53,143 nt of DNA from Abyssibius sp040880065 (GCA_040880065.1 JBBDJE010000002.1:1-53143), one strand, 5' to 3'. Counted from the first letter of the stretch, positions 32,625 through 41,868 are shown. The notes: a model not told the origin generated them from the sequence alone. A program made the numbers and translations.

Positions 32625-33872
32625 ATGCTGAGCAAGCCGAAATCTGAGTTCCTGCGCGTGATGATCGAGCGTGGTTTCATGCAGGATTGCACCGACCTAG
32701 AAGGGCTTGATGATGCCCTGATGGCAGGCGTGGTGCCGGGCTATATCGGCTTTGACGCGACCGCCGACAGCCTGCATATTGGCTCGCTTGTGCAGATCAT
32801 GATTTTGCGCTGGCTGCAAAAAACCGGCCATTGCCCAATTGTGCTTATGGGTGGCGGCACGTCGAAAATCGGCGACCCTTCGGGCAAGGACGAGGCCCGC
32901 CAACTGCTTGATAATGCCGCGATTGAGAAAAACATCGACGGTATTTTCAAGGTTTTCAACCAGTTTCTGGATTTCACACCCGGCACAGGTGCCATCCGCG
33001 AAAACAACGCCGCTTGGCTGGATGAGCTTAACTATGTCAGCTTTCTGCGCGATTATGGCCGCCATTTCACCATCAACCGTATGCTCAGCTTTGACAGCGT
33101 GAAGCAGCGGCTGGAACGTGAGCAGCCGCTGACCTTCCTTGAATTCAACTACATGCTGCTGCAAGCCTATGACTTTTTGGAGCTGCACAAACGCCACGGC
33201 TGCCTGTTGCAAATGGGTGGGTCTGATCAGTGGGGCAATATCGTCAACGGAATCGATTTGTCGCGCCGCATTGCGGGGGCGCAGGTGTTTGGCTTGACCA
33301 CACCGCTCATCACCAAGGCCGACGGTTCTAAAATGGGCAAATCGGCGCAGGGTGCAATCTGGCTGAATGCCGACAAGCTTGCGCCTTACGAGTTCTGGCA
33401 ATACTGGCGCAACACGTCTGATGCCGATGTGCATCGCTTTCTCAAGCTCTTTACCGAACTGCCGCTTGATGAATGCGCGCGCCTTGCGGCACTTGAAGGT
33501 TCGGCTATCAACGAGGCTAAAATCGTGCTGGCCAACGCGGTTACCACGCTTGCGCACGGGGCCGATGCCGCTGCTGCCGCCGAGGCCACTGCACGCGAGG
33601 TGTTTGAGGCGGGCGGCGTGGGTGAAGACCTGCCCACCCTTACGCTTTCAGCCGCCGATCTTGGCGATGGCATGTCGCTGGCCCAGCTTTTTGTACGCGC
33701 TGGCCTTGCCGCCAGCGGGAAAGAGGCCAAACGGCTTGTGGCAGAATCCGGCGCGCGCCTGAATGACGAGTTGCAATCTGATGCTGGCCGCATGATTACC
33801 ACCGCTGATTTTGCCGAACCGCTCAAGCTCTCGGCAGGCAAAAAGCGCCATGCGCTGGCCCGTCTTGGCTAA
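32625..33872 (+). CDS. tyrS: tyrosine--tRNA ligase
   Basis: The product is 415 residues from MLSKPKSEFLRVMIERGFMQ; AAAGGA lies 8 nt upstream. The upstream open frame is antisense to anmK. The HIGH motif reads LHIGSL, the tyrosine-binding site is in GGSDQWGNIVNGIDL, and the KMSKS motif reads KMGKS. A C-terminal S4 RNA-binding domain is seen in LAASGKEAKRLVAESGARLN. It charges tRNA-Tyr. Length and motif order are standard for bacterial TyrRS of the TyrS type. Confidence 0.98.
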   Translation: MLSKPKSEFLRVMIERGFMQDCTDLEGLDDALMAGVVPGYIGFDATADSLHIGSLVQIMILRWLQKTGHCPIVLMGGGTSKIGDPSGKDEARQLLDNAAIEKNIDGIFKVFNQFLDFTPGTGAIRENNAAWLDELNYVSFLRDYGRHFTINRMLSFDSVKQRLEREQPLTFLEFNYMLLQAYDFLELHKRHGCLLQMGGSDQWGNIVNGIDLSRRIAGAQVFGLTTPLITKADGSKMGKSAQGAIWLNADKLAPYEFWQYWRNTSDADVHRFLKLFTELPLDECARLAALEGSAINEAKIVLANAVTTLAHGADAAAAAEATAREVFEAGGVGEDLPTLTLSAADLGDGMSLAQLFVRAGLAASGKEAKRLVAESGARLNDELQSDAGRMITTADFAEPLKLSAGKKRHALARLG

Positions 33873-33899
33873 AGCCCGTCTCGGCTAGACTGTTATTAC

Positions 33900-33935
33900 A
33901 AAAAACATCCCCGCCGGCGGCAAAGGCTGGCGGGG
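33900..33935 (-). terminator. intrinsic terminator downstream of the DUF3179 gene
   Basis: CCCCGCC (33909-33915) pairs with GGCGGGG (33929-33935). Read on the minus strand the stem is followed by ATG and a run of six T (complement of AAAAAA at 33900-33905). It ends the minus-strand DUF3179 gene, facing the end of tyrS; the same stem may help stop tyrS. Confidence 0.75.
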
Positions 33936-33950
33936 TTAACCACCGCCAGC

Positions 33951-34904
33951 CTATTCAGCCAACATCCAGCGCCCGTCGGGCACAAAGGCGTGGAAGACGA
34001 AGGCGAACACCACCTCATGCACTAGCGGCGCGCCGGTTGCCGCGTCATAGACCCTAATCGCGCCAATATCACGCCCTTGGGCAATGCGTGCAGTATCCAG
34101 CGGCGAGTTCATGCCGCTTTGCCAGGTTATGCGCACACCATCTTCAACAATTTCAGGGGTGCGTTGCAGTCGGTCAAGCGTCCATGCTCTTTCGCCCACC
34201 CGTATCACGCGCGCAAGCGGCGGAATGTCGTGGGGTGGCATTTCGCCCCTATACAGAAACGGTCGCGCCGCGCTGTCATAGCCGCCATAGGGGTTGGTGC
34301 CATAGTTGCGCGGGGCATCGGGGCGCGACATTACCTCGCCTTGCGGGAACTCGGCCACAAACTCCTGCCATGGTGACATCCAGCTTACGATAACCTCAAG
34401 CTGCGCACCGTTCATCTCGCCAACAATCCCCTCGCCGGTAAATTGCTGCCACCAGCTTTCGGTTTGGCGGTCATACATGACCATATCGGAAAAGCGCAGC
34501 TTGCCGGTAACGCCAAAATCCAGCAACTGCCCGTTGAGCCGCCTGTCAAACACAAGGCCGGAATTGCACAAAGGGCAGTAGGTGACGGACACGGGCACGC
34601 CGCCCACCTCGGTATTGGCAATCTCGTGCCACATCAGATAGCGGATGGGGTAGGCGCGGGCCTGACCGTTCAGCTCCACAACCATGACCGGCTCGGTGCT
34701 TGTCAAATCGGCATCGGCTGCAGGCTCGTATGTCGGGTTATCAAGAGCGGGAATGCCATCCTTGCCCGGCCCGCCGGAGAGGATTTCGGTAAAGTCTACC
34801 GATGTGTTGGAAAAATCGGTATCTGGCCATTCGTTTTGCCAAAACGGTGCTTGCGCGGTCAAGGGTGTGGCGAGCAGGCATAGGGCAAGTGTGATATGTT
34901 TCAT
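33951..34904 (-). CDS. DUF3179-family exported protein
   Basis: The product is 317 residues from MKHITLALCLLATPLTAQAP, a clear signal peptide. The mature protein carries the DUF3179 signatures RAYPIRYLMWHEIANTEVGG, PVSVTYCPLCNSGLVFDRRL and SWWQQFTGEGIVGEMNG. The CPLC pair could bind metal or form a redox pair, but the function of the family is not known. Position about 140-165 (LRFSDMVMYDRQTESWWQQF) is also conserved. It lies 67 bp after the periplasmic cyclophilin gene and is followed by a strong terminator, so it ends the minus-strand set. Confidence 0.88.
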   Translation of the reverse strand: MKHITLALCLLATPLTAQAPFWQNEWPDTDFSNTSVDFTEILSGGPGKDGIPALDNPTYEPAADADLTSTEPVMVVELNGQARAYPIRYLMWHEIANTEVGGVPVSVTYCPLCNSGLVFDRRLNGQLLDFGVTGKLRFSDMVMYDRQTESWWQQFTGEGIVGEMNGAQLEVIVSWMSPWQEFVAEFPQGEVMSRPDAPRNYGTNPYGGYDSAARPFLYRGEMPPHDIPPLARVIRVGERAWTLDRLQRTPEIVEDGVRITWQSGMNSPLDTARIAQGRDIGAIRVYDAATGAPLVHEVVFAFVFHAFVPDGRWMLAE

Positions 34905-34971
34905 GGCTTCAGAATGCATGACGGGGCCAGCTTGCGCCAGCCCCGCTCACCGTGAAGTGTTTGGCGGTGAG

Positions 34972-35532
34972 TTACTGTACAGGCTCGACCACCACGCGCG
35001 CCATATAGTCGGGTTCGGCGGCAACAACCCCGCTTTGGCCCGCGCCGCGCTTGATACTGTCGACGAATTCCATGCCCGAAACCACCTCGCCCACCACGGT
35101 ATACTGGCCATTCAGGCTGGGATACTCGGTGAACATGATGAAGAATTGCGAATTCGCACTATCGGGGCTTTGGCTGCGCGCCATACCCAAAACGCCGCGC
35201 TCGTAAGGCACTTGCGAAAACTCGGCCGGCAGGTCAGCCAACTCAGATCCGCCACGCCCGGCACCACCCATGGAAAACGCCTCGAGCGTGCCAAATTGCA
35301 CATCACCGGTTTGCGCCATGAAACCTTCGATCACGCGGTGGAACACCACGCCATCATAGGCACCGGAATTGGCAAGCTCGGTCAGCCGCTCTACATGTTT
35401 GGGGGCCAGATCGGGGCGCAGTTGAATGCGCACCTCGCCCTCTACCCCACCACCAAGCGTGATCACCATGGTTTGCGCCGATGCGGCACCCGCCATTGCA
35501 ACCAGCGCCAGTGCTGCGAAAAGCTTACGCAT
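34972..35532 (-). CDS. peptidyl-prolyl cis-trans isomerase, cyclophilin type, exported
   Basis: The product is 186 residues. A signal peptide (MRKLFAALALVAMAGAASAQ) is followed by a short cyclophilin domain. Signatures are AYDGVVFHRVIEGFMAQTGD, SQSPDSANSQFFIMF and LNGQYTVVGEVVSGMEFVD. It catalyses proline isomerisation in the periplasm. It shares about half of its residues with the next upstream gene, whose stop it overlaps by 8 bp. The pair is a tandem duplication giving one exported and one cytosolic copy. Confidence 0.94.
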   Translation of the reverse strand: MRKLFAALALVAMAGAASAQTMVITLGGGVEGEVRIQLRPDLAPKHVERLTELANSGAYDGVVFHRVIEGFMAQTGDVQFGTLEAFSMGGAGRGGSELADLPAEFSQVPYERGVLGMARSQSPDSANSQFFIMFTEYPSLNGQYTVVGEVVSGMEFVDSIKRGAGQSGVVAAEPDYMARVVVEPVQ

Positions 35533-36031
35533 CTGCGGCCACCTTCATGCTGATCATCCGGTCGGGGTTCGCAGGCGGTTCGCCGCGCACGATCGCGTCG
35601 ACATGCTCCATGCCTTCCAGCACGCGGCCATAGACGGTATATTGACCATTCAGAAAATGGTTATCGCTGAAGTTGATAAAAAACTGCGAGTTTGCACTAT
35701 CGGGGTTCTGGCTGCGGGCCGCGCCGATTGTGCCACGGTCATGGGGTAGTTTTGAGAATTCGGCCTTCAGGTTCGGCATGTCGGAACCGCCCGTGCCTGC
35801 CATGCGGATATTGAAATCCTTTTCCATATTGCCATTGGCCACATCGCCGGTTTGCGCCATGAAACCGTCGATCACGCGGTGAAAGGCAACATTGTCATAG
35901 GCACCGCTGCGGGCCAGCTCCTTCATGCGCGCCGAATGAAGCGGGGCAACATCGGCCAAAAGCGCGATGGTGACGGTGCCGCCGGACAGTTCCAGCAGGA
36001 TTGTGTTTTCGGGATCTTTGATTTCGGCCAT
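35525..36031 (-). CDS. peptidyl-prolyl cis-trans isomerase, cyclophilin type, cytosolic
   Basis: The product is 168 residues without a signal peptide. The cyclophilin core is AYDNVAFHRVIDGFMAQTGD, SQNPDSANSQFFINF and LNGQYTVYGRVLEGMEHVDA. It is a small PpiB-type foldase. The 3' end overlaps the start of the exported paralogue by 8 bp, so the two are likely made together. It follows coaD on the same strand by 57 bp. Confidence 0.94.
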   Translation of the reverse strand: MAEIKDPENTILLELSGGTVTIALLADVAPLHSARMKELARSGAYDNVAFHRVIDGFMAQTGDVANGNMEKDFNIRMAGTGGSDMPNLKAEFSKLPHDRGTIGAARSQNPDSANSQFFINFSDNHFLNGQYTVYGRVLEGMEHVDAIVRGEPPANPDRMISMKVAADA

Positions 36032-36088
36032 CGGGCTCTCCTTTTGCGTTTGGTTCTACCTAATGAACCATCGGCCAAAGGAAAAGCC

Positions 36089-36586
36089 TTAGTTGCCAAG
36101 TTTCTGTTTCATTGCGCTTACAATTGCCGGTGGCACAAAGGGTGAGATATCGCCGCCAAGCCGCGCGATTTCCTTCACAAGCTTCGATGCAATGGCCTGA
36201 TGCGCGGCCTCGGCCATCAAAAACACCGTCTCGATCGAATCATCCAGCGCGCGGTTCATGCCGACCATCTGAAACTCGTATTCAAAGTCCGACACCGCGC
36301 GCAACCCGCGCACGATCATGCCCGCCCCAACTTCGCGCGCACAATCTATCAGCAGGTTTTCAAACGGGTGGACACGAATTTTCATGCCGGTGCGTGCAGA
36401 AACCGGCGCGCATTCCGCCTCCAGCATTGCCACGCGCTCTTCCAGCGAGAACAGCGGGCCTTTATCGCGGTTGATGGCCACACCGATGACCAGTTCATCG
36501 ACCAGCGCACTGGTGCGGCGAATAACATCAAGATGCCCCAGCGTTACCGGATCGAACGTGCCGGGGTAAAGACCAACGCGCCTCAT
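36089..36586 (-). CDS. coaD: phosphopantetheine adenylyltransferase
   Basis: The 165-residue nucleotidyltransferase catalyses the penultimate step of coenzyme A synthesis, adenylating 4'-phosphopantetheine. The N-terminus MRRVGLYPGTFDPVTLGHLD contains TFDPxTxGH. GMIVRGLRAVSDFEYEFQM and MNRALDDSIETVFLMA are conserved substrate-binding segments. The start directly follows the stop of the CBS gene (TGAATG), implying coupling. Length is the family norm. Confidence 0.98.
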   Translation of the reverse strand: MRRVGLYPGTFDPVTLGHLDVIRRTSALVDELVIGVAINRDKGPLFSLEERVAMLEAECAPVSARTGMKIRVHPFENLLIDCAREVGAGMIVRGLRAVSDFEYEFQMVGMNRALDDSIETVFLMAEAAHQAIASKLVKEIARLGGDISPFVPPAIVSAMKQKLGN

Positions 36587-37024
36587 TCAGCTTTGGCCGG
36601 AAATCATGCCGGTCAGCGCCGAGTTCTCGGATTCGATCTCGTCAATCCGACGTTTTACAACATCGCCAATCGAGACAACGCCGATCAACTGGCCGCCATC
36701 AAGCACCGGCATATGGCGAAAGCGGCCATCGGACATTTTAGCCATAACGCTCATGATATTATCGTTCGGGCGGCAGGCGATGACAGTATCAGTCATGATG
36801 CTGCCCACAGTATCTGCCATACATTTCGGGCCAACACGCCCGATTTCGCGCACGATGTCACGTTCCGACAGTATCCCGTCGACACTGCCTTCGCTGTCCG
36901 AGACGATCAGCGCACCAATGCGTTTTTCCGACAGGATTTTGGCGGCGTCCATAAGCGAGTCACTTGATTTGATTGTCAGAACGCCGCTGAACGGCTTTTG
37001 GTCGAGTATGTTTTTTACCAGCAT
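36587..37024 (-). CDS. CBS-domain protein
   Basis: The product is 145 residues from MLVKNILDQKPFSGVLTIKS; GAGGG lies 6 nt upstream. A GTG four codons earlier is an alternative start. Two CBS motifs fill the protein: DAAKILSEKRIGALIVSDSE and VDGILSERDIVREIGRVG in the first, and PNDNIMSVMAKMSDGRFRHM and PVLDGGQLIGVVSIGDVVKR in the second. Stand-alone CBS pairs bind adenine nucleotides and regulate partners; no partner is evident here. Its stop abuts the coaD start. Confidence 0.93.
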   Translation of the reverse strand: MLVKNILDQKPFSGVLTIKSSDSLMDAAKILSEKRIGALIVSDSEGSVDGILSERDIVREIGRVGPKCMADTVGSIMTDTVIACRPNDNIMSVMAKMSDGRFRHMPVLDGGQLIGVVSIGDVVKRRIDEIESENSALTGMISGQS

Positions 37025-37077
37025 GTCGGCCCTCACGGTTGTCTATATGCTATCGTGCAACCGCGATCACAAATATG

Positions 37078-37986
37078 TCAAGCTTGCTCGGCATCCACCA
37101 GCGTTTCAAGGCGCGCAACCTCGCGGCGCACGCCACTGGCCAGCGCTTCGGCAAAACGGTTCAACCGCTCGACGCGGCGGTCATCGGGGTGGCGGATAAG
37201 GTAAAAACTGCGTGTAAGGCTGAGCGCTTTTGGCAAAATGCGTTGCAAATCGGGCGCTGCGGGCAAGGCAAAGTCATGCACAATGGCCACCCCTGCCCCC
37301 AGCCGCACCCAGTTGAACTGCACCGAAACCGAGTTTGAGGCAAGGCCAAGCCCTTTCACGCCGGTTTCGGCCAGATAATCCAGCTCGGAGTCAAAAATCA
37401 GGTCGGGGATATAGCCGATCATCCGGTGGTGTTTCAGATCATCAAGTGATTCTATGGGCGCATGTTTCGCAAGGTAGCTGCGTGCGGCGGCAAGGTGCAG
37501 CTTATAATCCGTCAGCTTTTGCACGGTTAGCCGGCCCGTCGCGGGGCGCGAAACCGCAATCGCCATATCGGCTTCGCGCTTGGACAGGTTCACCACGCGT
37601 GGCAGTGCAACTATTTGCACATCAAGCCCGGGGTTTTCGTCGCAAATGGCCGCAACCACCTGCGGTAGCAGATAATTCGCGCTGCCATCGGGCGCACCAA
37701 TGCGGATTTGCCCCGTTAAACTGCCCGCCGTGCCGCGCAGCTCGTCCATCGCGCCGGCAACCGCCTGTTCGGCCTGGGCGGCATGGGCCACAAGGCGCTG
37801 GCCGTCAACTGTTAGCCCATATCCTTGCGGCGTGCGCACAAACAGCCGCGCGCCCATCGCCTCTTCGAGCTTGGCAATCCGGCGGCCCACGGTGGCCGCG
37901 TCCAGCCGCAAGGCCTTGCCCGCGCCCGACAGGCTTTCGCTGCGTGACACCGCAAGAAATATGCGCAAATCGTCCCAATCCGGCAT
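37078..37986 (-). CDS. LysR-family transcriptional regulator
   Basis: The product is 302 residues from MPDWDDLRIFLAVSRSESLS; AAAGGG lies 6 nt upstream. The long open frame upstream is antisense to mmsA. The N-terminal HTH has LSGAGKALRLDAATVGRRIA and KLEEAMGARLFVRTPQGYGL. The C-terminal effector-binding domain starts near 90 (IRIGAPDGSANYLLPQVV). It is divergent from mmsA with 99 bp between the starts, so it probably controls valine catabolism in response to a pathway intermediate. That is by location only. Confidence 0.9.
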   Translation of the reverse strand: MPDWDDLRIFLAVSRSESLSGAGKALRLDAATVGRRIAKLEEAMGARLFVRTPQGYGLTVDGQRLVAHAAQAEQAVAGAMDELRGTAGSLTGQIRIGAPDGSANYLLPQVVAAICDENPGLDVQIVALPRVVNLSKREADMAIAVSRPATGRLTVQKLTDYKLHLAAARSYLAKHAPIESLDDLKHHRMIGYIPDLIFDSELDYLAETGVKGLGLASNSVSVQFNWVRLGAGVAIVHDFALPAAPDLQRILPKALSLTRSFYLIRHPDDRRVERLNRFAEALASGVRREVARLETLVDAEQA

Positions 37987-38040
37987 CGCCAACCCTTTGC
38001 AAAAATGCATGGTGCTTTTGGGAAACTTCGTCTTTTCACA

Positions 38041-38050
38041 GCAAATTTGC
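38041..38050. promoter_or_regulatory. palindrome in the LysR-mmsA divergent region
   Basis: GCAAATTTGC is a perfect 10-bp palindrome, 36 bp before the mmsA ATG. A related CTTTGCAAAAATGCA lies at 37995-38009. Both repeat TTTGCAA, the kind of paired site LysR-type regulators use. Candidate operator only. Confidence 0.35.
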
Positions 38051-38085
38051 AAGGCTATGCTGGTGAAATCAAATTGGAGGACCAA

Positions 38086-39585
38086 ATGCAAGAGCTTACC
38101 CACTGGATTAACGGCGCGCATGTCAAAGGCACGTCTGGCCGTTTTGCCGACGTGTTCAACCCCGCCACTGGCGAGGTTCAGGCCCAGGCGCCGCTCGCGT
38201 CCAAGGCTGAACTGGACGCGGCGGTTGAGGGTGCCAAGGCCGCCCAGCCCGCATGGGCCGCCGTGAACCCGCAGCGCCGGGCGCGCGTGATGATGGAATT
38301 CGTCCGCCTGTTGCACCGCGATATGGACAAGCTGGCCGAAGCGCTTTCCCGCGAACACGGCAAAACCCTGCCCGATGCCAAGGGCGACGTTATTCGCGGG
38401 CTGGAAGTGGCCGAATTTTGCATCGGCGCGCCGCATCTGCTGAAGGGTGAATTCACCGACAGCGCCGGGCCGGGCATTGATATGTATTCCATTCGCCAGC
38501 CGGTTGGCATTGCTGCTGGCATCACGCCGTTCAACTTTCCGGCGATGATTCCCATGTGGAAGTTCTGCCCCGCCATCGTATGTGGCAATGCCTTTATTTT
38601 GAAGCCGAGCGAGCGTGACCCGTCTGTCCCGCTGATGCTGGCCGAGTTGATGAAAGAAGCAGGCCTGCCCGATGGCATTTTGCAGGTTGTAAACGGTGAC
38701 AAGGAAGCCGTGGACGCGATCCTTGATAATGACGATATCGGCGCGATCGGCTTTGTTGGCTCCACCCCCATTGCCGCTTATATTTATGCGCGCGGCTGCG
38801 CCAACGCCAAGCGCGTCCAGTGCTTTGGCGGCGCGAAAAACCACATGATCATCATGCCCGATGCCGATATGGACCAAGCCGCCGATGCGCTTATTGGTGC
38901 CGGTTTTGGTGCGGCGGGCGAGCGTTGCATGGCCATTTCGGTTGCCGTGCCCGTGGGCGATGAAACCGCCGACCGGCTGATCGAGAAGCTGACACCCCGC
39001 GTTGAGGCACTGAAGATCGGCCCCTATACCGGTGGCAATGATGTTGACTTTGGCCCGGTGGTGACCGCGGCCGCCAAGGAAAAAATTCTTGGTCTGGTTG
39101 ATTCTGGCGTTGAACAGGGCGCAAAACTGGTTGTCGATGGCCGCGGTTTCAAATTGCAGGGTTACGAGAACGGCAATTTTGTCGGGGCCTGTCTGTTTGA
39201 CCATGTGACCACCGATATGGACATTTACAAACAGGAAATCTTCGGCCCCGTGCTTTCGACCGTTCGCGCAAAAACCTATGAAGAGGCGCTGAGCTATGCG
39301 ATGGACCATGAATATGGCAACGGCGTCGCCATTTTCACCCGCGATGGCGACACGGCGCGCGATTTCGCCAACCGCATCAACATCGGCATGATCGGCATCA
39401 ACGTGCCAATTCCCGTGCCCTTGGCCTATCACACCTTTGGCGGCTGGAAAAAATCGGCCTTTGGTGATTTGAACCAGCACGGCCCGGATGCGTTCCGCTT
39501 TTATACGCGCACCAAAACGGTTACGTCGCGCTGGCCTTCCGGCACCAAGGAAGGCGCTGCCTTCTCCATCCCGACCATGGATTGA
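38086..39585 (+). CDS. mmsA: methylmalonate-semialdehyde dehydrogenase (CoA-acylating)
   Basis: The product is 499 residues; TTGGAGG lies 6 nt before the ATG. ALDH-fold signatures are ITPFNFPAMIPMWKFCPAIV, IGFVGSTPIAAYIYARG and the catalytic cysteine in GERCMAISVAVPVG. The set YSIRQPVGIAAGITPFNFPA is typical of MMSDH. It converts methylmalonate semialdehyde to propionyl-CoA in valine and thymine breakdown. It is divergent from a LysR gene, and a strong terminator follows, so it is probably transcribed alone. Confidence 0.96.
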   Translation: MQELTHWINGAHVKGTSGRFADVFNPATGEVQAQAPLASKAELDAAVEGAKAAQPAWAAVNPQRRARVMMEFVRLLHRDMDKLAEALSREHGKTLPDAKGDVIRGLEVAEFCIGAPHLLKGEFTDSAGPGIDMYSIRQPVGIAAGITPFNFPAMIPMWKFCPAIVCGNAFILKPSERDPSVPLMLAELMKEAGLPDGILQVVNGDKEAVDAILDNDDIGAIGFVGSTPIAAYIYARGCANAKRVQCFGGAKNHMIIMPDADMDQAADALIGAGFGAAGERCMAISVAVPVGDETADRLIEKLTPRVEALKIGPYTGGNDVDFGPVVTAAAKEKILGLVDSGVEQGAKLVVDGRGFKLQGYENGNFVGACLFDHVTTDMDIYKQEIFGPVLSTVRAKTYEEALSYAMDHEYGNGVAIFTRDGDTARDFANRINIGMIGINVPIPVPLAYHTFGGWKKSAFGDLNQHGPDAFRFYTRTKTVTSRWPSGTKEGAAFSIPTMD

Positions 39586-39588
39586 CCC

Positions 39589-39624
39589 AAACGGCCCCGG
39601 AGAGATCCGGGGCCGTTTTCTTTT
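39589..39624 (+). terminator. intrinsic terminator after mmsA
   Basis: AAACGGCCCCGGA (39589-39601) pairs perfectly with TCCGGGGCCGTTT (39606-39618) around a GAGA tetraloop and runs into TTTTCTTTT. It is the clearest Rho-independent terminator in the window, a few bases after the mmsA stop. Confidence 0.93.
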
Positions 39625-39679
39625 GTGTGACAGGCAGCTAAGCTCGCACCAGTTCACTCCGTTCAGGCCCGACACAGCC

Positions 39680-40621
39680 ATGCCAAAAACCCAGCTAGTT
39701 TCCTGCGTGAAAGACGAGGCTGTGTTCATGGTGGAATGGGTGGCCCATCATCACCTGCTGGGCTTTGATGATATCTGCATCTACACCAATGATTGCACCG
39801 ATGGAACGGTTGAGCTGCTGGAGGCCATACAGGCCGCGGGCTATTGCCGCCGGTTCGACAACCCTGTGCCCGAAGGCGCCGCGCCCCAGTCGACCGCCTA
39901 TCGCCGCCACGCCAAGCTTGGGCGGGGGGATAGCTATGATCATCAGATGGTGCTGGATTGTGATGAGTTCCTGAACATTCACACCGGCAATGGCTCGCTT
40001 TTTGCCTTGCTTGCCGCCATTCCGGATGGCACGGACCTGCTCTGCATCAATTGGCGCAACTTTGGTGATAGCAATCGCAAAGCATGGGAACCGGGCTGTG
40101 TTACCGCCCAGTTTGAACATGCGCTGGCGATCAATGCCAAACCCAACAAGTTGGTGAAAACGCTGGTGCTCAGCCCACGGAAATTTGATCGCTTAGGCAC
40201 TCACACACCTAGAAGATTCATAGCGCAAGGCCCGCTCGTGGTGCTGAACGGCGCGCTGAAATACATCGACGTGCCGACTGTGCATCGCCATCTACTGTGG
40301 AAAACCCTGCGCAACGGGTTGCCGGAACACCGCAGCCACAAACTGGCCCAGATCAACCATTATAGCGTCAAGACAGCCGATAGCTTTGTGCTGCGCCAGC
40401 TTCGCGGCCGGGGCGCTTCAACCAAAGCCGACCGCCACACGGCCGAATTTTTCGCCGACCGCAACAAAAACGACGAGATCGAGCGCTCGATCGCCCGCTA
40501 CCGCCCTCGCCTGCGTGACGTGATGGCCGCCATCCGTTCGCATTCCGCCGTAGCTGAGGCAGAGGCGGCAGCCATCGCGCAATATCGTATTCGCCTTTCC
40601 CTTGCCCCCGCGTTGTCGTGA
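39680..40621 (+). CDS. glycosyltransferase family 2-like protein
   Basis: The product is 313 residues from MPKTQLVSCVKDEAVFMVEW. The opening is the PF13704-type pattern: CVKDEAVFMVEWVAHHHLLG then DDICIYTNDCTDGTVELLE. A DCDEF (MVLDCDEFLNIH) supplies the metal-binding DxD. Such proteins usually build surface polysaccharide in roseobacters; the sugar is unknown. The start follows the mmsA terminator. Its place inside the valine cluster looks incidental, and the next gene has its own gap of 95 bp. Confidence 0.85.
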   Translation: MPKTQLVSCVKDEAVFMVEWVAHHHLLGFDDICIYTNDCTDGTVELLEAIQAAGYCRRFDNPVPEGAAPQSTAYRRHAKLGRGDSYDHQMVLDCDEFLNIHTGNGSLFALLAAIPDGTDLLCINWRNFGDSNRKAWEPGCVTAQFEHALAINAKPNKLVKTLVLSPRKFDRLGTHTPRRFIAQGPLVVLNGALKYIDVPTVHRHLLWKTLRNGLPEHRSHKLAQINHYSVKTADSFVLRQLRGRGASTKADRHTAEFFADRNKNDEIERSIARYRPRLRDVMAAIRSHSAVAEAEAAAIAQYRIRLSLAPALS

Positions 40622-40716
40622 AAGCGCGCAACATCCCGCCATTGTATGAACATCCTTGCATTTGCGCGTCACTTACTATGAAATAAACATATGTTCAGTT
40701 CCCGCAGGAGGCCCGT

Positions 40717-41868
40717 ATGGATTTTGCCCTAACCGAAGAACAGCAGATGATTTTCGACATGGCCTACCAGTTTGGCCAAAGCGAAATCGCCCCCCATGCC
40801 CGCCAATGGGAAGCCGATGGCACAATCCCCCGCGCTGTGCTGAAAGCCGCCGCCGAGCTTGGATTTGCCGCCATGTATGTGCCCGAGGATATGGGCGGCA
40901 CGGGGCTTTCGCGGCTCGATGCAACGCTGGTTTTCGAGGCCCTCTCCATGGCCTGCCCCACTGTTGCCTCTTTCCTGTCCATCCACAATATGTGCTCCAA
41001 AATGGTTGCGAGCCAAGCAAGCGATGCGGCGCGAAACCGTTACCTGCCCGGCCTTGTCTGCATGGATATTATCGCCTCTTATTGCCTGACAGAACCCGGT
41101 TCGGGCTCTGATGCGGCGGCCCTGCGCACCCGTGCAGTGTTGGGTGATAGCGGCTATAGGCTGGATGGCACCAAAGCTTTCATTTCCGGCGGTGGTTATT
41201 CCGATCTTTACATTGTGATGGCGCGCACTGGCGGCGATGGCCCCAAGGGGGTTTCGGCATTGCTTGTTCCGTCTGACGCACCCGGCCTTAGCTTTGGTGG
41301 CCTCGAAGATAAAATGGGCTGGCGCGCACAACCTACGCGGCAGGTTCAGTTTGATAGCTGCACAACCGCAGCAGAAAACCTTTTGGGCGCTGAAGGTGCC
41401 GGATTTACCTATGCCATGCAGGGGCTCGATGGCGGGCGGCTGAACATTTCCGCATCAGCACTTGGTGGCGCGCAGCAAGCCATGAATATCGCGCTGGATT
41501 ATATGGCCGAACGGCAGGCTTTCGGCAAGCCGCTCAACCAGTTTCAGGCGCTGCAATTCCGCCTTGCCGATATGGAAACCGAGCTTGCCGCCGCCCGCGT
41601 TTTGCTGCGTCAGGCCGCCTGGAAGCTTGACAATGCCACAGCCGACGCAACGCGCCACTGCGCCATGGCCAAGCGTTTTGTGACCGACGCCGCATTTAAT
41701 GTTGCCAATAACGCGCTGCAATTGCTCGGCGGTTACGGCTATCTGGCCGATTACGGAATTGAGAAAATTGTCCGCGACTTGCGCGTGCATCAAATTCTTG
41801 AAGGCACGAACGAGGTGATGCGCCTGATCACCGCGCGCGCACTTCTGGCCGAGCATGCAAATGGCTGA
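40717..41868 (+). CDS. acyl-CoA dehydrogenase, isobutyryl-CoA type
   Basis: The product is 383 residues; AGGAGG lies 6 nt upstream. The flavin enzyme shows LTEPGSGSDAAALRTRAV and KAFISGGGYSDLYIVMAR, close to the isobutyryl-CoA dehydrogenase (ACAD8) form, with FLSIHNMCSKM in the N-terminal half. The catalytic glutamate lies in ILEGTNEVMRL near the C-terminus. It would oxidise isobutyryl-CoA to methacrylyl-CoA in valine breakdown. The end overlaps the hydrolase start by 8 bp, and the gene order supports the assignment. Upstream, AACATATGTT at 40686-40695 is a palindrome. Confidence 0.93.
   Translation: MDFALTEEQQMIFDMAYQFGQSEIAPHARQWEADGTIPRAVLKAAAELGFAAMYVPEDMGGTGLSRLDATLVFEALSMACPTVASFLSIHNMCSKMVASQASDAARNRYLPGLVCMDIIASYCLTEPGSGSDAAALRTRAVLGDSGYRLDGTKAFISGGGYSDLYIVMARTGGDGPKGVSALLVPSDAPGLSFGGLEDKMGWRAQPTRQVQFDSCTTAAENLLGAEGAGFTYAMQGLDGGRLNISASALGGAQQAMNIALDYMAERQAFGKPLNQFQALQFRLADMETELAAARVLLRQAAWKLDNATADATRHCAMAKRFVTDAAFNVANNALQLLGGYGYLADYGIEKIVRDLRVHQILEGTNEVMRLITARALLAEHANG

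Noticed and set aside
37987..39729. Long upstream extension of the LysR gene (883-codon frame)
   Set aside because: The extra part is antisense to mmsA; the ATG at 37986 has a good ribosome site and gives a normal 302-residue LysR protein.
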